Source of the DNA: Nitrospirae bacterium MYbinv3
GTDB taxonomy: Bacteria; Nitrospirota; Thermodesulfovibrionia; Thermodesulfovibrionales; Magnetobacteriaceae
Reading direction: 5' to 3'
DNA length: 45,710 bases
Assembly: GCA_002753395.1 (NCBI GenBank)
Contig: PEAB01000021.1
Span: 1 to 45,710, forward strand
Positions 1 through 8,528 of the stretch are shown piece by piece; positions within the stretch are counted from its first letter, which is position 1, and the number at the start of each line of letters is the position of its first letter. The translations under genes were made by a program, and so were the position numbers. Below the pieces are notes generated by a model. It was not told the origin of the DNA. It saw nothing but the letters and a program-made list of their open reading frames with translations, and made no database searches.

Positions 1-16
1 AAAGATGCAAAAAAAT

Positions 17-79
17 AGAGAGGGCTTTGCCCTCCCTAGACCCTCCCACAAGGGGACTCGTCCCCTTGACCCCGTAAAT
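17..79 (-). repeat. Two-hairpin dispersed repeat, copy 1
   Basis: Full copy of the family, read on the minus strand. Stem 1 is CAAGGGGAC/GTCCCCTTG with a GA loop (plus positions 49-68). Stem 2 is a GGGAGGGC-type stem around AAA (plus positions about 17-36). Stem 2 has one non-Watson-Crick pair, which is G.U in the minus-strand reading. The flank continues to about 106 with sequence also seen beside the copy at 9942. Confidence 0.85.
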
Positions 80-150
80 GTCAGGCGTGGCTGCTAAAGA
101 TGTTACTTGCTATACATCAATGATGCTTAAGTCAACAGCATTACCCCTAA

Positions 151-171
151 CCCCTCCCATCAAGGGAGGGG
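151..171. repeat. Short GC-rich hairpin between repeat and gene
   Basis: CCCCTCCC (151-158) pairs with GGGAGGGG (164-171) across a 5-nt loop. It sits just after an 18-bp sequence (126-143) that recurs at 41614-41631. It may be a terminator-like structure for the minus-strand gene ending at 231, but it has no T-run. The rest of 80-230 holds no gene that I can see. Confidence 0.5.
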
Positions 172-230
172 GATTGAATATCACTACCTCTGCAGGACTA
201 CCAAATTATATACGTGGTTAAGGGGGATGC

Positions 231-1877
231 TTACCTTTTAATCTCAATCTCTGTTGCCTTATCAATGTTATAAATAGGGTAGAGCCGGTAGCCCTTTATC
301 CAAGGCTGCCTAAGTATATAGTCGTTGCGGTGCCAGAAAAAAACGGCGGCAGCCTCCGTTGCTATGACGTCCTCTACATCTTGGTAGACGGCCTCTTTCT
401 CTGACTCGACGAGGGTGGTCTGCCCTTTTTCTATCAGTGCATCTACATACGGGTTACTGTATCTTACCCTGTTGCCGCCTGCACCAAAGTTGGAGGAGTG
501 AAACATGGGATAGAGGAAGTTCTCACCATCGGGGTAGTCAGCCCACCAACTGAGCCAAAACATGTCAGACTCCCCGTTGTTTACCGCCACCTTGTAGGCA
601 CTCCACTCCAGTATCCTTATCTCCACCCTTATGCCAACCTGATTCAGGTAATACGCTATTATCTCCGCTACGTCTATGGATTCCTGTATGGCCGATACAT
701 AAAACCTCAACGTGATGGGGTCTTTTACCCCGGAGGTCTTTAAAAAAGCCCGTGCCCTTTCCGGATCGTAGGGATAATAATCCTCTACGGTGTAGCTTTT
801 TAAGATGTCGGGGACAGGAGAATTGGCGTATCTGCCCTGCCTTTGAAGATAAGACTCCAGTATCTTTTTTCTGTCTATGGCGCATGCTATCGCCTTTCTG
901 AGAGAGGGGTTGTTCAGGGGGGCTTTTGACGTGTTTAGTCCGAGGTAGTAGGTGTTCAACCCCTCTGAGTGATCTAAGAGATCTGTATATCGGGCATCCT
1001 TCATAAGCATTGAGTAGGCCGAGGATGGCACTCCAAGCGTGTCAAGGTTGCCGATAATGAACTCGGTAACTGAGGTGATGTCCTCCGGTATGATTTTGTA
1101 GACTATCCCGCTTATCTTAGCCGGGGTGTTGAAGTAGGACTCATTTCTCTTAAGTACAACATCGTTGTCGGGGTTCCATCGAGCAACTGCAAAGGGACCG
1201 GTACCCACGGGGTGCAGGCCAAAATCGTTGCCCAATCTTTTAACCTCCACCTCTGATACGATGTAGGCCGCTGGCATGGTCAGGAGTTTCAAGAAGGGGG
1301 CAAAGGGTTTTTTGAGGGTGAGTTCTACTGTGGCGTTGTCGAGCATATTTATGTTATCTACGTTTTTAAGCATCCATGCGTTGGGGGAGTGGGTCTGAGG
1401 GGCTTGTATACGTTTAAGCGAATAAACCACGTCAGAGGCGGTCAGCGGTTGTCCGTTGTGAAACACGACATCACTGCGAAGGACAAACCTGTAAGTCAGT
1501 CCGTCATCGCTGATAGTCCATTTTCTGGCAATATCTGGGACGACCTGCAGGTTGCCGTCAAGCCTCACAAGGCCATTATACAACTTAGCCGCTATCATCC
1601 CGCCCATTACATCAACGACGTAAGCTGGGTCGAGTGTCGTAGGGTTGGCGCTTATCCTGCAATATAGGTAACCCTCAAGCCGCTCTACCCTGCTGCTACA
1701 GGTACATAAAAGCAAGATAAGCAATAATAGGAAGAAGGAGGGGCTTTGTCTACTAACGCAGGGGTTCGCACCCCCCTCCCTCAGACCCAACCCACAAGCG
1801 CTACGCTCATTGATCAGTCCGCTCCCTCCTGTCGCTAGGCTAGACCCCTTGACCCCGTTATGTCGCAGTCTATACAC
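231..1877 (-). CDS. ABC transporter substrate-binding protein, peptide/nickel (SBP_bac_5) family
   Basis: Extracytoplasmic solute-binding protein of the DppA/OppA family, expected to deliver peptides or a similar ligand to an ABC importer. No permease or ATPase gene is adjacent. The open frame has a Leu-rich membrane segment followed by CTCSS, which is lipoprotein-like but not a canonical lipobox. The mature domain then begins with an NPTTLDPAYV-like segment, and the family hallmark GTGPFAVARWNP follows in mid-protein. The 5' end is odd. The only upstream start, a GTG at 1877, has no Shine-Dalgarno, and about 45 N-terminal codons lie inside a dispersed repeat (1734-1866). The native start may have been replaced, or translation may begin at a TTG in the Leu stretch near 1730. 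The family call is firm; the start is not. Confidence 0.85.
   Translation of the reverse strand: MYRLRHNGVKGSSLATGGSGLINERSACGLGLREGGANPCVSRQSPSFFLLLLILLLCTCSSRVERLEGYLYCRISANPTTLDPAYVVDVMGGMIAAKLYNGLVRLDGNLQVVPDIARKWTISDDGLTYRFVLRSDVVFHNGQPLTASDVVYSLKRIQAPQTHSPNAWMLKNVDNINMLDNATVELTLKKPFAPFLKLLTMPAAYIVSEVEVKRLGNDFGLHPVGTGPFAVARWNPDNDVVLKRNESYFNTPAKISGIVYKIIPEDITSVTEFIIGNLDTLGVPSSAYSMLMKDARYTDLLDHSEGLNTYYLGLNTSKAPLNNPSLRKAIACAIDRKKILESYLQRQGRYANSPVPDILKSYTVEDYYPYDPERARAFLKTSGVKDPITLRFYVSAIQESIDVAEIIAYYLNQVGIRVEIRILEWSAYKVAVNNGESDMFWLSWWADYPDGENFLYPMFHSSNFGAGGNRVRYSNPYVDALIEKGQTTLVESEKEAVYQDVEDVIATEAAAVFFWHRNDYILRQPWIKGYRLYPIYNIDKATEIEIKR
1734..1866 (-). repeat. Two-hairpin dispersed repeat, expanded copy 2
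   Basis: Minus-strand copy with the GGGGTCAAGGGG start (plus 1848-1860) and the TGGGTCTGAGGGAGGG spacer. The first hairpin is enlarged by about 35 nt, and the second carries an extra GGGGT-GCGA-ACCCC hairpin. It overlaps the 5' end of the substrate-binding protein reading frame. It is the inverted partner of the copy at 2288-2398, which shares the extra inner hairpin. Confidence 0.75.
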
Positions 1878-1899
1878 AATGTTTCTATCGTATACTGAA

Positions 1900-2163
1900 C
1901 TACTTCCAACCTGCTACTCTGTCACACTCGGCCATTTCCTTCTTGTGAGTCTTCTCCCACTCGGTAATGGATCTAGTCTCGTCGCTGGACATCTTGTCGT
2001 TCATGCACTTACAATACTTCATCACTGTTTCGTTCGATTGACCCTCTCTCTTGTTGTCCTCAAGACATTTGCTTATCCATTGGAGATCGTATTCATCTGC
2101 AAAGACTTGACTGACTGCCACAACAAGTAAACTAAAAACCATCACCAACACTATCTTTCTCAC
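1900..2163 (-). CDS. Small secreted Cys-containing protein of unknown function
   Basis: I chose the GTG start at 2163 because AAGGAGGG lies 5 nt upstream on the minus strand. The longer open frame upstream has no ribosome site. The product is 87 aa. Residues 1-21 form a typical signal peptide (RKIVLVMVFSLLVVAVSQVFA), and the mature part is about 65 aa, charged, with four cysteines including a CKC motif that could form disulfides. I recognise no family. It is flanked on both sides by inverted copies of the dispersed repeat (1734-1866 and 2288-2398), so it forms an isolated single-gene unit. Its periplasmic location is inferred from the signal peptide alone. Confidence 0.65.
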   Translation of the reverse strand: MRKIVLVMVFSLLVVAVSQVFADEYDLQWISKCLEDNKREGQSNETVMKYCKCMNDKMSSDETRSITEWEKTHKKEMAECDRVAGWK

Positions 2164-2287
2164 GTTATCCCTCCTTAAGAGAATATTATACTTCTTTAAG
2201 ACTAACATAACAAAGAAAGAAATTACCATTTTGTGGAGCTTAGGAGCTTAGGTGTGCAGAAGAGAATCATGGGAACATAAAGGTATA

Positions 2288-2398
2288 TAACGAGGTCAAG
2301 GGGACTTCTTTGTGGCCGGGGTGCCTCACCCCTCCCCTTGTGGGTGGGTCTGAGGGAGGGGGTTGCGAACCCCTGCGGCAGAGGCAAAGCCCTCCCTT
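2288..2398 (+). repeat. Two-hairpin dispersed repeat, expanded copy 3
   Basis: Plus-strand copy. The first hairpin (AAGGGGA to TCCCCTT) contains an internal GGGGTG-CCT-CACCCC hairpin. The second region carries GGGGTT-GCG-AACCCC (2359-2373) before the usual GCAAAGCCCTCCC end. The expanded first hairpin is shared with the copy at 11622-11712, and the inner second hairpin with the copy at 1734-1866. Nothing else is visible in 2164-2413. Confidence 0.8.
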
Positions 2399-2413
2399 CT
2401 CTTTCCTATCCCC

Positions 2414-5389
2414 TCAGTACAGCATCATGTTAGCGCCGTCTGGTTTGATTTGCCAGTTAAGGTCAGGCAGTTTGGCCGGCGAGGAGGCGGAGACAATCTT
2501 TGTACCGTTTAGCAGCCAGATGGTTATCTCACCTGTTGTGGAGTTTCTAAAGAGGACGTCGCTGTTGCCGTCGCCGTTGAAGTCTCCAATAGCCTTTACT
2601 TGCCAGCTTTGATCGTTTACAGTAGCAGGAGAGCCCCCTCCGGCAATGCTATTTAGCAGCCATATGTAAAACATCCCTGTTGCGGTGTTCTGCCAGAGAA
2701 CGTCTGTGTTGCCATCACCGTTGAAGTCCCCAAAGCCCTTTATCTGCCAGTTCTTATCAGTGATAGGGGCAAGAGTAGTGGCTGACTTGATGACTGCCCC
2801 ATCCATATACCAGAAGGATGGCGTGCCTGTTGAGGTGTTTTGCCACATGATGTCGCTTTTACCGTCGCCGTCGAAATCCCCGATCCCTTTTATCTGCCAG
2901 CTCTTATCCTCTATCGTGGCCGGAGAACCGCCTGATGCTATGGAAGTGCCATCCATAAGCCATATGTACACCACACCGGTTGAGGTGTTTTGCCACAAGA
3001 TGTCGCTTTTACCGTCGCCGTTGAAATCCCCTATGCCCCTGACTTGCCAATCGGAGACGATAGAGGGCGCAGGCGAACCAGCCGATATGATTGAATTACC
3101 ATCCATAAGCCATATATATAACTGACCGGTTGCGGAATTGCGCCACAAGAGGTCGCTTATGCCATCGCCGTTGAAATCTCCCATGCCTGCTATCTGCCAG
3201 TTGCTATCGGCAACCGTCGCCGGAGAACCGCCTGACGAGATCGCCGTTCCGTCCATAAACCACAGATAGACCACGCCGGTAGCGGTGTTCTGTAACAGTA
3301 CGTCGCTTTTGCCATCCCCGTTAAAGTCCATCCTTGCCGGTTTCGCAACCTTCTTGATAAAACTCACGGTAACGATTTTATTGGTATTCATCGTTACAAC
3401 GCACTGGGGACCGGTGGTCGTATCACAACCTATCCAAGTCGCCACTGAACCGGCGGCTGGCGTTGCCGTCAAGGTCACCTGAGTGTTGGGGACGTACAAC
3501 GTCGTTGCGGCCTTGCCTACCCACACGAGCGCCCCAGATGAGGCCGTTACGCTGCCGCTACCTGAACCTGCCTGTACAACGGTAAGGGCAATGGTGCGCC
3601 CCCCTGTTGATCTTGCAAACTTCTGGATGCGACAGTTGTTAGAGTCGGCAACATAGACGTTGCCGGCCGCATCTACGGCAAGCCCATAAGGTATGTCGAA
3701 TTGACCATCGCCGCTGCCTCCAGCGCCCCACTTTGAGATGAGGAGCGTTCCGGTTGAGTTAAACTTCTGTATCCGGTTGTTGAGGGCGTCGGCGACAAAG
3801 ACGTTGTCTGAGGTATCTACGGCCAACCCCTTGGGCGTGTCGAATTGACCATCACCTGTGCCATAGTCCCCCCACCATCGAAGCAAAACGCCTGTTGAGC
3901 TGAAACCTTGAACACGGTTGTTGTTCCACTCGGAGACGTAGACATTGGAGGCGCTGTCAACCGCAACACCATATGGGGCGTCAAGCTGTCCAGGACCGTT
4001 GCCACTTGTACCCCATTTGGCTATAAAGACGCCGTTAGAGTCAAATTTCTGCACACGGTTGTTGCCGGAGTCGACGACGTAGACGTTGCCAGAGACGTCA
4101 ACCGCTGCCGTGTTAGGTGTGTTGAACTGGCCATCGCCGTTGCCGCTCCCCCCCCACTGTGTTATCAATGTACCATTGGTGTCAAACTTATCAACTATGT
4201 TGTTGTCGGCTTCTGCAACGTAGACTTGCCCAGACTTATCCACAGATACAGACGTGGGTGCAAACATCGGCTCCTGCGACGTTTTCTGCCATTTTGATAT
4301 ATAGGCGCCAGCAGATGTAAATCTCTGGATGCGGTTGTTGCCATAATCGGCCGCCAATATGTTGCCTGAGCCATCTACGGCAACAGCACGTGGGTCGGTC
4401 AACTGACCGTCGGCAGCGCCGCATACTCCCCAGCTGTTAACAAAGACATAGGTCTCCTGCGTTGCCAACACAAACTTCTGGATGCGGTGGTTGAAGGTGT
4501 CGGCAACGTAGACGCTACCAGATGCACCTGCGACAGCGCCATATGGGCTGTTAAACTGACCGTCACCGCTGCCCTTGCTCCCCCACACTGCCGTGAAAGA
4601 ACCGTTTGGATCGAATTTCTGTAGGCGGTTGTTACCGGTATCGACGACAAATACATTATTGGTGGTGTCAACCGTAACCCTGAAGGGCCAGTAAAACTGA
4701 CCGTTGCCGTTGCCGCGGCTGCCTCCGCTGTCGATAAAGTTGCCGTTGTTGTCAAATCTCTGGATACGATGGTTATCTGAATCAGCGACAAGGACGTTGC
4801 CTAAGTTGTCTATGGCAACACCGTAGGGGTTATTGAATTGAGCGTTGCCGTTGCCGCGGCTGCCCCACTTGGTTAGGAAATTACCGTTAGCGTCAAACTT
4901 CTGGATGCGTTGGTTGCCGGTGTCGGCGACGAAGACGTTGCCAGAGGCGTCCACGGCAACACCGTAGGCGTTGGTGAACTGCCCGTCACCGCTGCCAGGG
5001 CCTCCCCATTTGGTTATAAAGGCGCCGTTGTTGTCAAACTTCTGGATGCGGCTGTTGCCCCAGTCAACGACGTAGACGTTGTTGGCCGAGTCAATCGCTA
5101 TACCTACCGGGCCGCCGAATTGCCCGTCACCGCTTCCATAGACACCCCACTTGGTTATAAAGGCGCCGTTAGCGTCAAACTTCTGGATACGATCGTTGTA
5201 GGTATCGGCAACGTAGACATTGCCAGTGGCGTCAACCACTACCGCAAAGGGTGTATTGAATAGTCCATCGGCATTGCCCTTACTACCCCACTTGGCTACA
5301 AAGTCATACGTTTCAACAGCATATAGGTTGATGGGATTGATTGCTAGGAAAGAATAAATCAACAACAATACCTGTATTATCTTCTCCAT
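2414..5389 (-). CDS. Secreted NHL-repeat beta-propeller protein with InlB-like linker and calcium-binding FG-GAP/VCBS tail
   Basis: The start is the ATG at 5389, with AAGGAGG 8 nt upstream; the open frame continues further only into a dispersed repeat. The product is 991 aa. Residues about 1-24 form a signal peptide. I count twelve NHL repeats of 44-48 residues (pattern: DGQF..P.GVAVD..GNVYVADT.NNRIQKFD..G.F..KWG), enough for about two six-bladed propellers. A short segment resembling an InlB B-repeat follows. The tail has six repeats of about 49 residues, each opening with a DFNGDGKSD-type calcium loop and containing W.MDG and SPA. NHL propellers usually bind proteins or ligands and are often extracellular. 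The same tail ends the protein at 20028-23489. I see no enzyme domain. Confidence 0.9.
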   Translation of the reverse strand: MEKIIQVLLLIYSFLAINPINLYAVETYDFVAKWGSKGNADGLFNTPFAVVVDATGNVYVADTYNDRIQKFDANGAFITKWGVYGSGDGQFGGPVGIAIDSANNVYVVDWGNSRIQKFDNNGAFITKWGGPGSGDGQFTNAYGVAVDASGNVFVADTGNQRIQKFDANGNFLTKWGSRGNGNAQFNNPYGVAIDNLGNVLVADSDNHRIQRFDNNGNFIDSGGSRGNGNGQFYWPFRVTVDTTNNVFVVDTGNNRLQKFDPNGSFTAVWGSKGSGDGQFNSPYGAVAGASGSVYVADTFNHRIQKFVLATQETYVFVNSWGVCGAADGQLTDPRAVAVDGSGNILAADYGNNRIQRFTSAGAYISKWQKTSQEPMFAPTSVSVDKSGQVYVAEADNNIVDKFDTNGTLITQWGGSGNGDGQFNTPNTAAVDVSGNVYVVDSGNNRVQKFDSNGVFIAKWGTSGNGPGQLDAPYGVAVDSASNVYVSEWNNNRVQGFSSTGVLLRWWGDYGTGDGQFDTPKGLAVDTSDNVFVADALNNRIQKFNSTGTLLISKWGAGGSGDGQFDIPYGLAVDAAGNVYVADSNNCRIQKFARSTGGRTIALTVVQAGSGSGSVTASSGALVWVGKAATTLYVPNTQVTLTATPAAGSVATWIGCDTTTGPQCVVTMNTNKIVTVSFIKKVAKPARMDFNGDGKSDVLLQNTATGVVYLWFMDGTAISSGGSPATVADSNWQIAGMGDFNGDGISDLLWRNSATGQLYIWLMDGNSIISAGSPAPSIVSDWQVRGIGDFNGDGKSDILWQNTSTGVVYIWLMDGTSIASGGSPATIEDKSWQIKGIGDFDGDGKSDIMWQNTSTGTPSFWYMDGAVIKSATTLAPITDKNWQIKGFGDFNGDGNTDVLWQNTATGMFYIWLLNSIAGGGSPATVNDQSWQVKAIGDFNGDGNSDVLFRNSTTGEITIWLLNGTKIVSASSPAKLPDLNWQIKPDGANMMLY

Positions 5390-5493
5390 ATTATTAGCCT
5401 CCTTATTAGTTAAAGGATAAAATAAACGGTCGTAAAAGTCAAGAAACAGGTAATAAGGGGCGCATAAGAAAGTCGTGGTGATTTTGGAATAGA

Positions 5494-5530
5494 ATGGAGG
5501 GCTTTGCCCTCCCTCAGGCTGAGCCACAAC
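5494..5530 (-). repeat. Two-hairpin repeat, partial copy 4
   Basis: Only the second hairpin and its spacer remain: GGAGGGC (5496-5502), TTT, GCCCTCC (5506-5512), then CTCAGGCTGAGCC. The first hairpin is missing. It lies between the nuclease gene's 3' end and the NHL gene's promoter region. A 17-bp sequence just beside it (5462-5478) recurs at 45379-45395. Confidence 0.65.
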
Positions 5531-5535
5531 AAGAT

Positions 5536-6132
5536 CTATTTGGCTCTGTGCTTTAGGAGGTGTCTAAAGTCCCAGGGAGGTTCAGGATTGGGATCATGCC
5601 AAAGGCCGGCGTGTTCAACCCGTGCCTGCCGTTGTGCATCCATGTATGTCTCCATATACGGAGGCTTGAGATACTGTTTGTACGCCCAGGCATAGCCTAG
5701 TTCGATCATTTTAAGGTTAATATCCACGTCATTGAGCCTTAATATACAGACCTCACGGTTGTACGTCTTACCCCCTGTGAGTGTTACCTCTACCTCCTTG
5801 CCAAGGACAAGGTGTTGTAGAGCCTTGGTTGCATCATCGCCATAGGATTGCCCTGGGGTCTTCCCTTTGGCAGTCTCAGGGGAATCGATACCGTACAAAC
5901 GACACGTATAATCCTTCCCCCCAAGACCTGATGATATGACAACGGTATCGCCATCTTTTACACGTACAACCTTCTCCCTCACTCGCACAGATTTTTCCCC
6001 AGAGGGAACCCTGACAGGAAAAAACCTCTCACGCAGATTGAAAACATTGTACGAAAGCACTAACAATAGCAGCACAATTAAATAGGCAAGAAAACCCTTC
6101 TTTCTACGTCTTGTCTTTCTTCTTTTAGCCAA
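5536..6132 (-). CDS. Membrane-anchored thermonuclease (staphylococcal nuclease/TNase family)
   Basis: Predicted calcium-dependent phosphodiesterase cutting DNA or RNA. A very basic N-terminus (KRRKTRRRKK) precedes one transmembrane segment (residues about 14-30), so the enzyme should be tethered with the catalytic domain outside the cytoplasm. The SNase domain spans about 55-180. It has VVRVKDGDTV at the first strand, CRLYGIDSPE carrying the catalytic Arg and acidic metal ligands, and NREVCILRL supplying the second catalytic Arg. LIELGYAW and ARVEHAGLW-type motifs close the fold. The frame opens with TTG at 6132 and has no clear Shine-Dalgarno, so the exact start is uncertain. It is probably a single-gene unit. 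Confidence 0.85.
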   Translation of the reverse strand: MAKRRKTRRRKKGFLAYLIVLLLLVLSYNVFNLRERFFPVRVPSGEKSVRVREKVVRVKDGDTVVISSGLGGKDYTCRLYGIDSPETAKGKTPGQSYGDDATKALQHLVLGKEVEVTLTGGKTYNREVCILRLNDVDINLKMIELGYAWAYKQYLKPPYMETYMDAQRQARVEHAGLWHDPNPEPPWDFRHLLKHRAK

Positions 6133-6152
6133 ATGTAAGATGCTGTATTATA

Positions 6153-6213
6153 ATGGGGTCAAGGGGACTGGTCCCCTTGCAGAGGGGTCTGAGGGGAGAC
6201 AGAGTCTCCCCTT
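6153..6213 (+). repeat. Two-hairpin dispersed repeat, copy 5
   Basis: Stem 1 is CAAGGGGAC (6160-6168), TG, GTCCCCTTG (6171-6179). Stem 2 is GGGGAGAC (6193-6200), AGA, GTCTCCCC (6204-6211). Both are perfect. Relative to the GGGAGGGC/GCCCTCCC form of stem 2, bases on both sides have changed together. It lies between two divergently transcribed genes. Confidence 0.85.
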
Positions 6214-6375
6214 CTATACCAATACTGGTATGAACGCAACTTGGTATTATTATATCCTTCAATGCTATGTCAAACTTCTGGTACATGATTAATATAGTAC
6301 GCCCATCTAAGAGTCTCTGTCAACTACATAGCAGGTATGTTGAATTTACTTTAAGTTTTATCGTATTATTAAGAT

Positions 6376-7674
6376 ATGAAGAGGATATTCTTTATTGTAA
6401 TAGCCTTAGTACTAACAGTATCCGCTTTTGCTGAGGAATCTAAACCGGTCTTGGTCATCAAGGTAAATGGTGTGATCGACCCCGTTACCTCCGAGTTTAT
6501 CACCAAAGGCATAGATAAAGCCAACAAGGGTAATTTCGAGGCACTTGTCATCGAACTTGATACGCCGGGCGGTCTGGATACCTCGATGCGAGCAATTATC
6601 AAGGAGATCAATGCAAGCATGGTGCCGATCATCGTTTTTGTTGCGCCCTCAGGGGCACGGGCAGCCTCTGCCGGAGTCTTCATAACCATGGCTGCGCACA
6701 TAGCCGCCATGTCACCAGGGACAAACATCGGGGCTGCACACCCAGTAGGCATCGGCGGCAAGATGGATGACACGGCAGCCGAGAAGGCCACAAACGACGC
6801 CGTTGCTTACATAAAATCACTGGCTGACTCCCGCGGCAGAAACGCAAAGTGGGCTGAGAACGCCGTCCGAAAGAGCGTCCCCATCACCGAGACAGAGGCA
6901 CTCTCGCAAAACATCATAGACGTCATCGCCGGCAACCTCAACGACCTTCTAAAAAAAATCAGCGGTAAGACCGTAAAACTCAACAGCAAACCCCTGACCC
7001 TTAACACCGAAAAGGCAAGGGTAGTGCATGAGGAGATGAGTCTGCGCCTTTCTATCCTGAGCGTTATTACTAATCCCAACGTAGCCTATATCCTGATGCT
7101 TTTGGGGTTTTATGGATTATTCTTTGAACTTACAAGCCCCGGGGCAATATTTCCTGGGGTCATTGGCGGGATATGCCTCATACTTGCATTTTACGCCTTT
7201 CAGACCTTACCAGTCAACTACGCGGGGCTGCTCCTCATTATCATTGCCGTTATATTGTTCATCTTGGAGATTAAGATAGTATCTCATGGGGTGCTTACTA
7301 TAGGGGGGATCATAGCGATGACCATCGGGTCTCTCATGCTATTTGAGTCGTCGTCACCTTTCAAAAAACTCTCAATACATCTTATTATCCTGTGCGTTTT
7401 AACTACGGCAGTCTTTTTTGTTGTCTTAGTTGGACTTGTCTATAAGGCATGGAAGCGAAAGCCCTTAACCGGCAGTAACGCCCTCATCGGTACCAGCGGC
7501 AGAGCGCAAACTGATATCTTGGCCGATGAGACAGAGGGCATGGTTATGGTCCGCGGAGAGCTGTGGAAGGCATGGAGTGAGGAAAGTATCGGTAAAGGAA
7601 AGGAGGTTACTGTCGTTGACATAGCAGGGTTAAGGCTCAAGGTTAAGGAAAAGATTTCAGCACCTAATCCATAA
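6376..7674 (+). CDS. NfeD-family membrane-bound serine protease (ClpP class)
   Basis: The product is 432 aa. A signal peptide (1-19) precedes a ClpP-fold domain, with the probable catalytic Ser98 in GARAASAGVF and Lys147 in AVAYIKSLA. This is the Ser-Lys dyad arrangement known from the archaeal 1510-N/stomatin-operon protease. The LDTPGG motif is near residue 61. Four or five transmembrane helices follow (about 230-360), then a C-terminal NfeD OB-fold domain (about 370-432, GTSGRAQTDI to LRLKVKEK). Family members cleave the hydrophobic C-terminus of stomatin-like partners, and the slipin gene follows 21 nt downstream, so the two very probably act together in membrane quality control. The start fits the signal peptide, although the ribosome site is weak. 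Confidence 0.93.
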   Translation: MKRIFFIVIALVLTVSAFAEESKPVLVIKVNGVIDPVTSEFITKGIDKANKGNFEALVIELDTPGGLDTSMRAIIKEINASMVPIIVFVAPSGARAASAGVFITMAAHIAAMSPGTNIGAAHPVGIGGKMDDTAAEKATNDAVAYIKSLADSRGRNAKWAENAVRKSVPITETEALSQNIIDVIAGNLNDLLKKISGKTVKLNSKPLTLNTEKARVVHEEMSLRLSILSVITNPNVAYILMLLGFYGLFFELTSPGAIFPGVIGGICLILAFYAFQTLPVNYAGLLLIIIAVILFILEIKIVSHGVLTIGGIIAMTIGSLMLFESSSPFKKLSIHLIILCVLTTAVFFVVLVGLVYKAWKRKPLTGSNALIGTSGRAQTDILADETEGMVMVRGELWKAWSEESIGKGKEVTVVDIAGLRLKVKEKISAPNP

Positions 7675-7695
7675 ACAATTAAGGGAGGATAGTCA

Positions 7696-8514
7696 ATGTT
7701 TTCAGCGTCATACGGGATGTTTGTTTTATTTGCGGTAGTGTTTTTTCTGTGGAGTGCAATAAAGATATTGAATGAATACGAAAGAGGCGTTGTTTTCAGA
7801 TTAGGACGTGTGATTCCATTAAAGGGGCCTGGTTTGGTCATCATCCTGCCCATTGTTGACAGATTAGTCAGGGTGAGTCTCAGGACGGTAACTATGGACG
7901 TCCCCTCCCAAGATATTATAACAAAGGATAATGTTACGGTTAAGGTCAACGCCGTGGTCTATTTCAGGGTAATCGATCCAATCAGGGCAGTAACGGAGAT
8001 AGAAGACTATTACTTTGGTACAAGCCAGATAGCTCAAACCACACTGAGAAGCGTCTTAGGGCAGAGCCACCTTGATGACCTGTTGTCAAAACGCGAGGAT
8101 ATTAACGCTGAGCTGCAAAGGATTATTGACCTCCAAACCGAACCCTGGGGTATAAAGGTCACCGCCGTGGAGACAAAGAATGTTGATCTGCCTGTGGAGA
8201 TGCAAAGGGCTATCGCCAAACAGGCTGAGGCTGAGCGTGAGAGAAGGGCAAAGATTATCCACGCCGATGGTGAACAACAGGCTGCTCAAAAACTAGCTGA
8301 TGCCGCAAAGATTATGTCCACCGAGCCTGCTACGCTTCAACTGCGCTACCTTCAGACCTTGACCGAGATATCAGCCGAAAAGAACTCCACTATCATCTTT
8401 CCACTCCCAATAGAATTAATCACGCCATTTTTAGATTATTTTAAGAAAAAGAGCCCCCAGCCGACGTCAACAGCAACGTCAGGATGGGTACCATCACGCC
8501 AACCAGATAAATAG
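7696..8514 (+). CDS. Slipin / stomatin-like SPFH (band 7) membrane protein
   Basis: The product is 272 aa. An N-terminal hydrophobic hairpin (about 1-22) anchors it to the inner membrane. The SPFH/band 7 domain then runs from about 25 to 190 ([56 protein letters not shown]). A helical region rich in Ala and Glu (about 180-225) should drive oligomerisation. GGGAGG lies 8 nt before the ATG. Slipins scaffold membrane microdomains and are the substrate or partner of NfeD-type proteases, matching the gene immediately upstream. The activator gene starts only 14 nt downstream, suggesting one transcript. Confidence 0.93.
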   Translation: MFSASYGMFVLFAVVFFLWSAIKILNEYERGVVFRLGRVIPLKGPGLVIILPIVDRLVRVSLRTVTMDVPSQDIITKDNVTVKVNAVVYFRVIDPIRAVTEIEDYYFGTSQIAQTTLRSVLGQSHLDDLLSKREDINAELQRIIDLQTEPWGIKVTAVETKNVDLPVEMQRAIAKQAEAERERRAKIIHADGEQQAAQKLADAAKIMSTEPATLQLRYLQTLTEISAEKNSTIIFPLPIELITPFLDYFKKKSPQPTSTATSGWVPSRQPDK

Positions 8515-8528
8515 CTCTAACCGTAGAC

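Noticed and set aside
2685-5263. Regularly spaced repeats that could suggest a CRISPR or satellite array
   Set aside because: The period is about 140-150 bp and in frame. They encode NHL and FG-GAP repeats of one protein, and there are no short identical repeats with unique spacers.
5390-5527. Longer N-terminus for the NHL protein
   Set aside because: The extra 46 codons pass through a repeat remnant, while a strong ribosome site and signal peptide fit the ATG at 5389.
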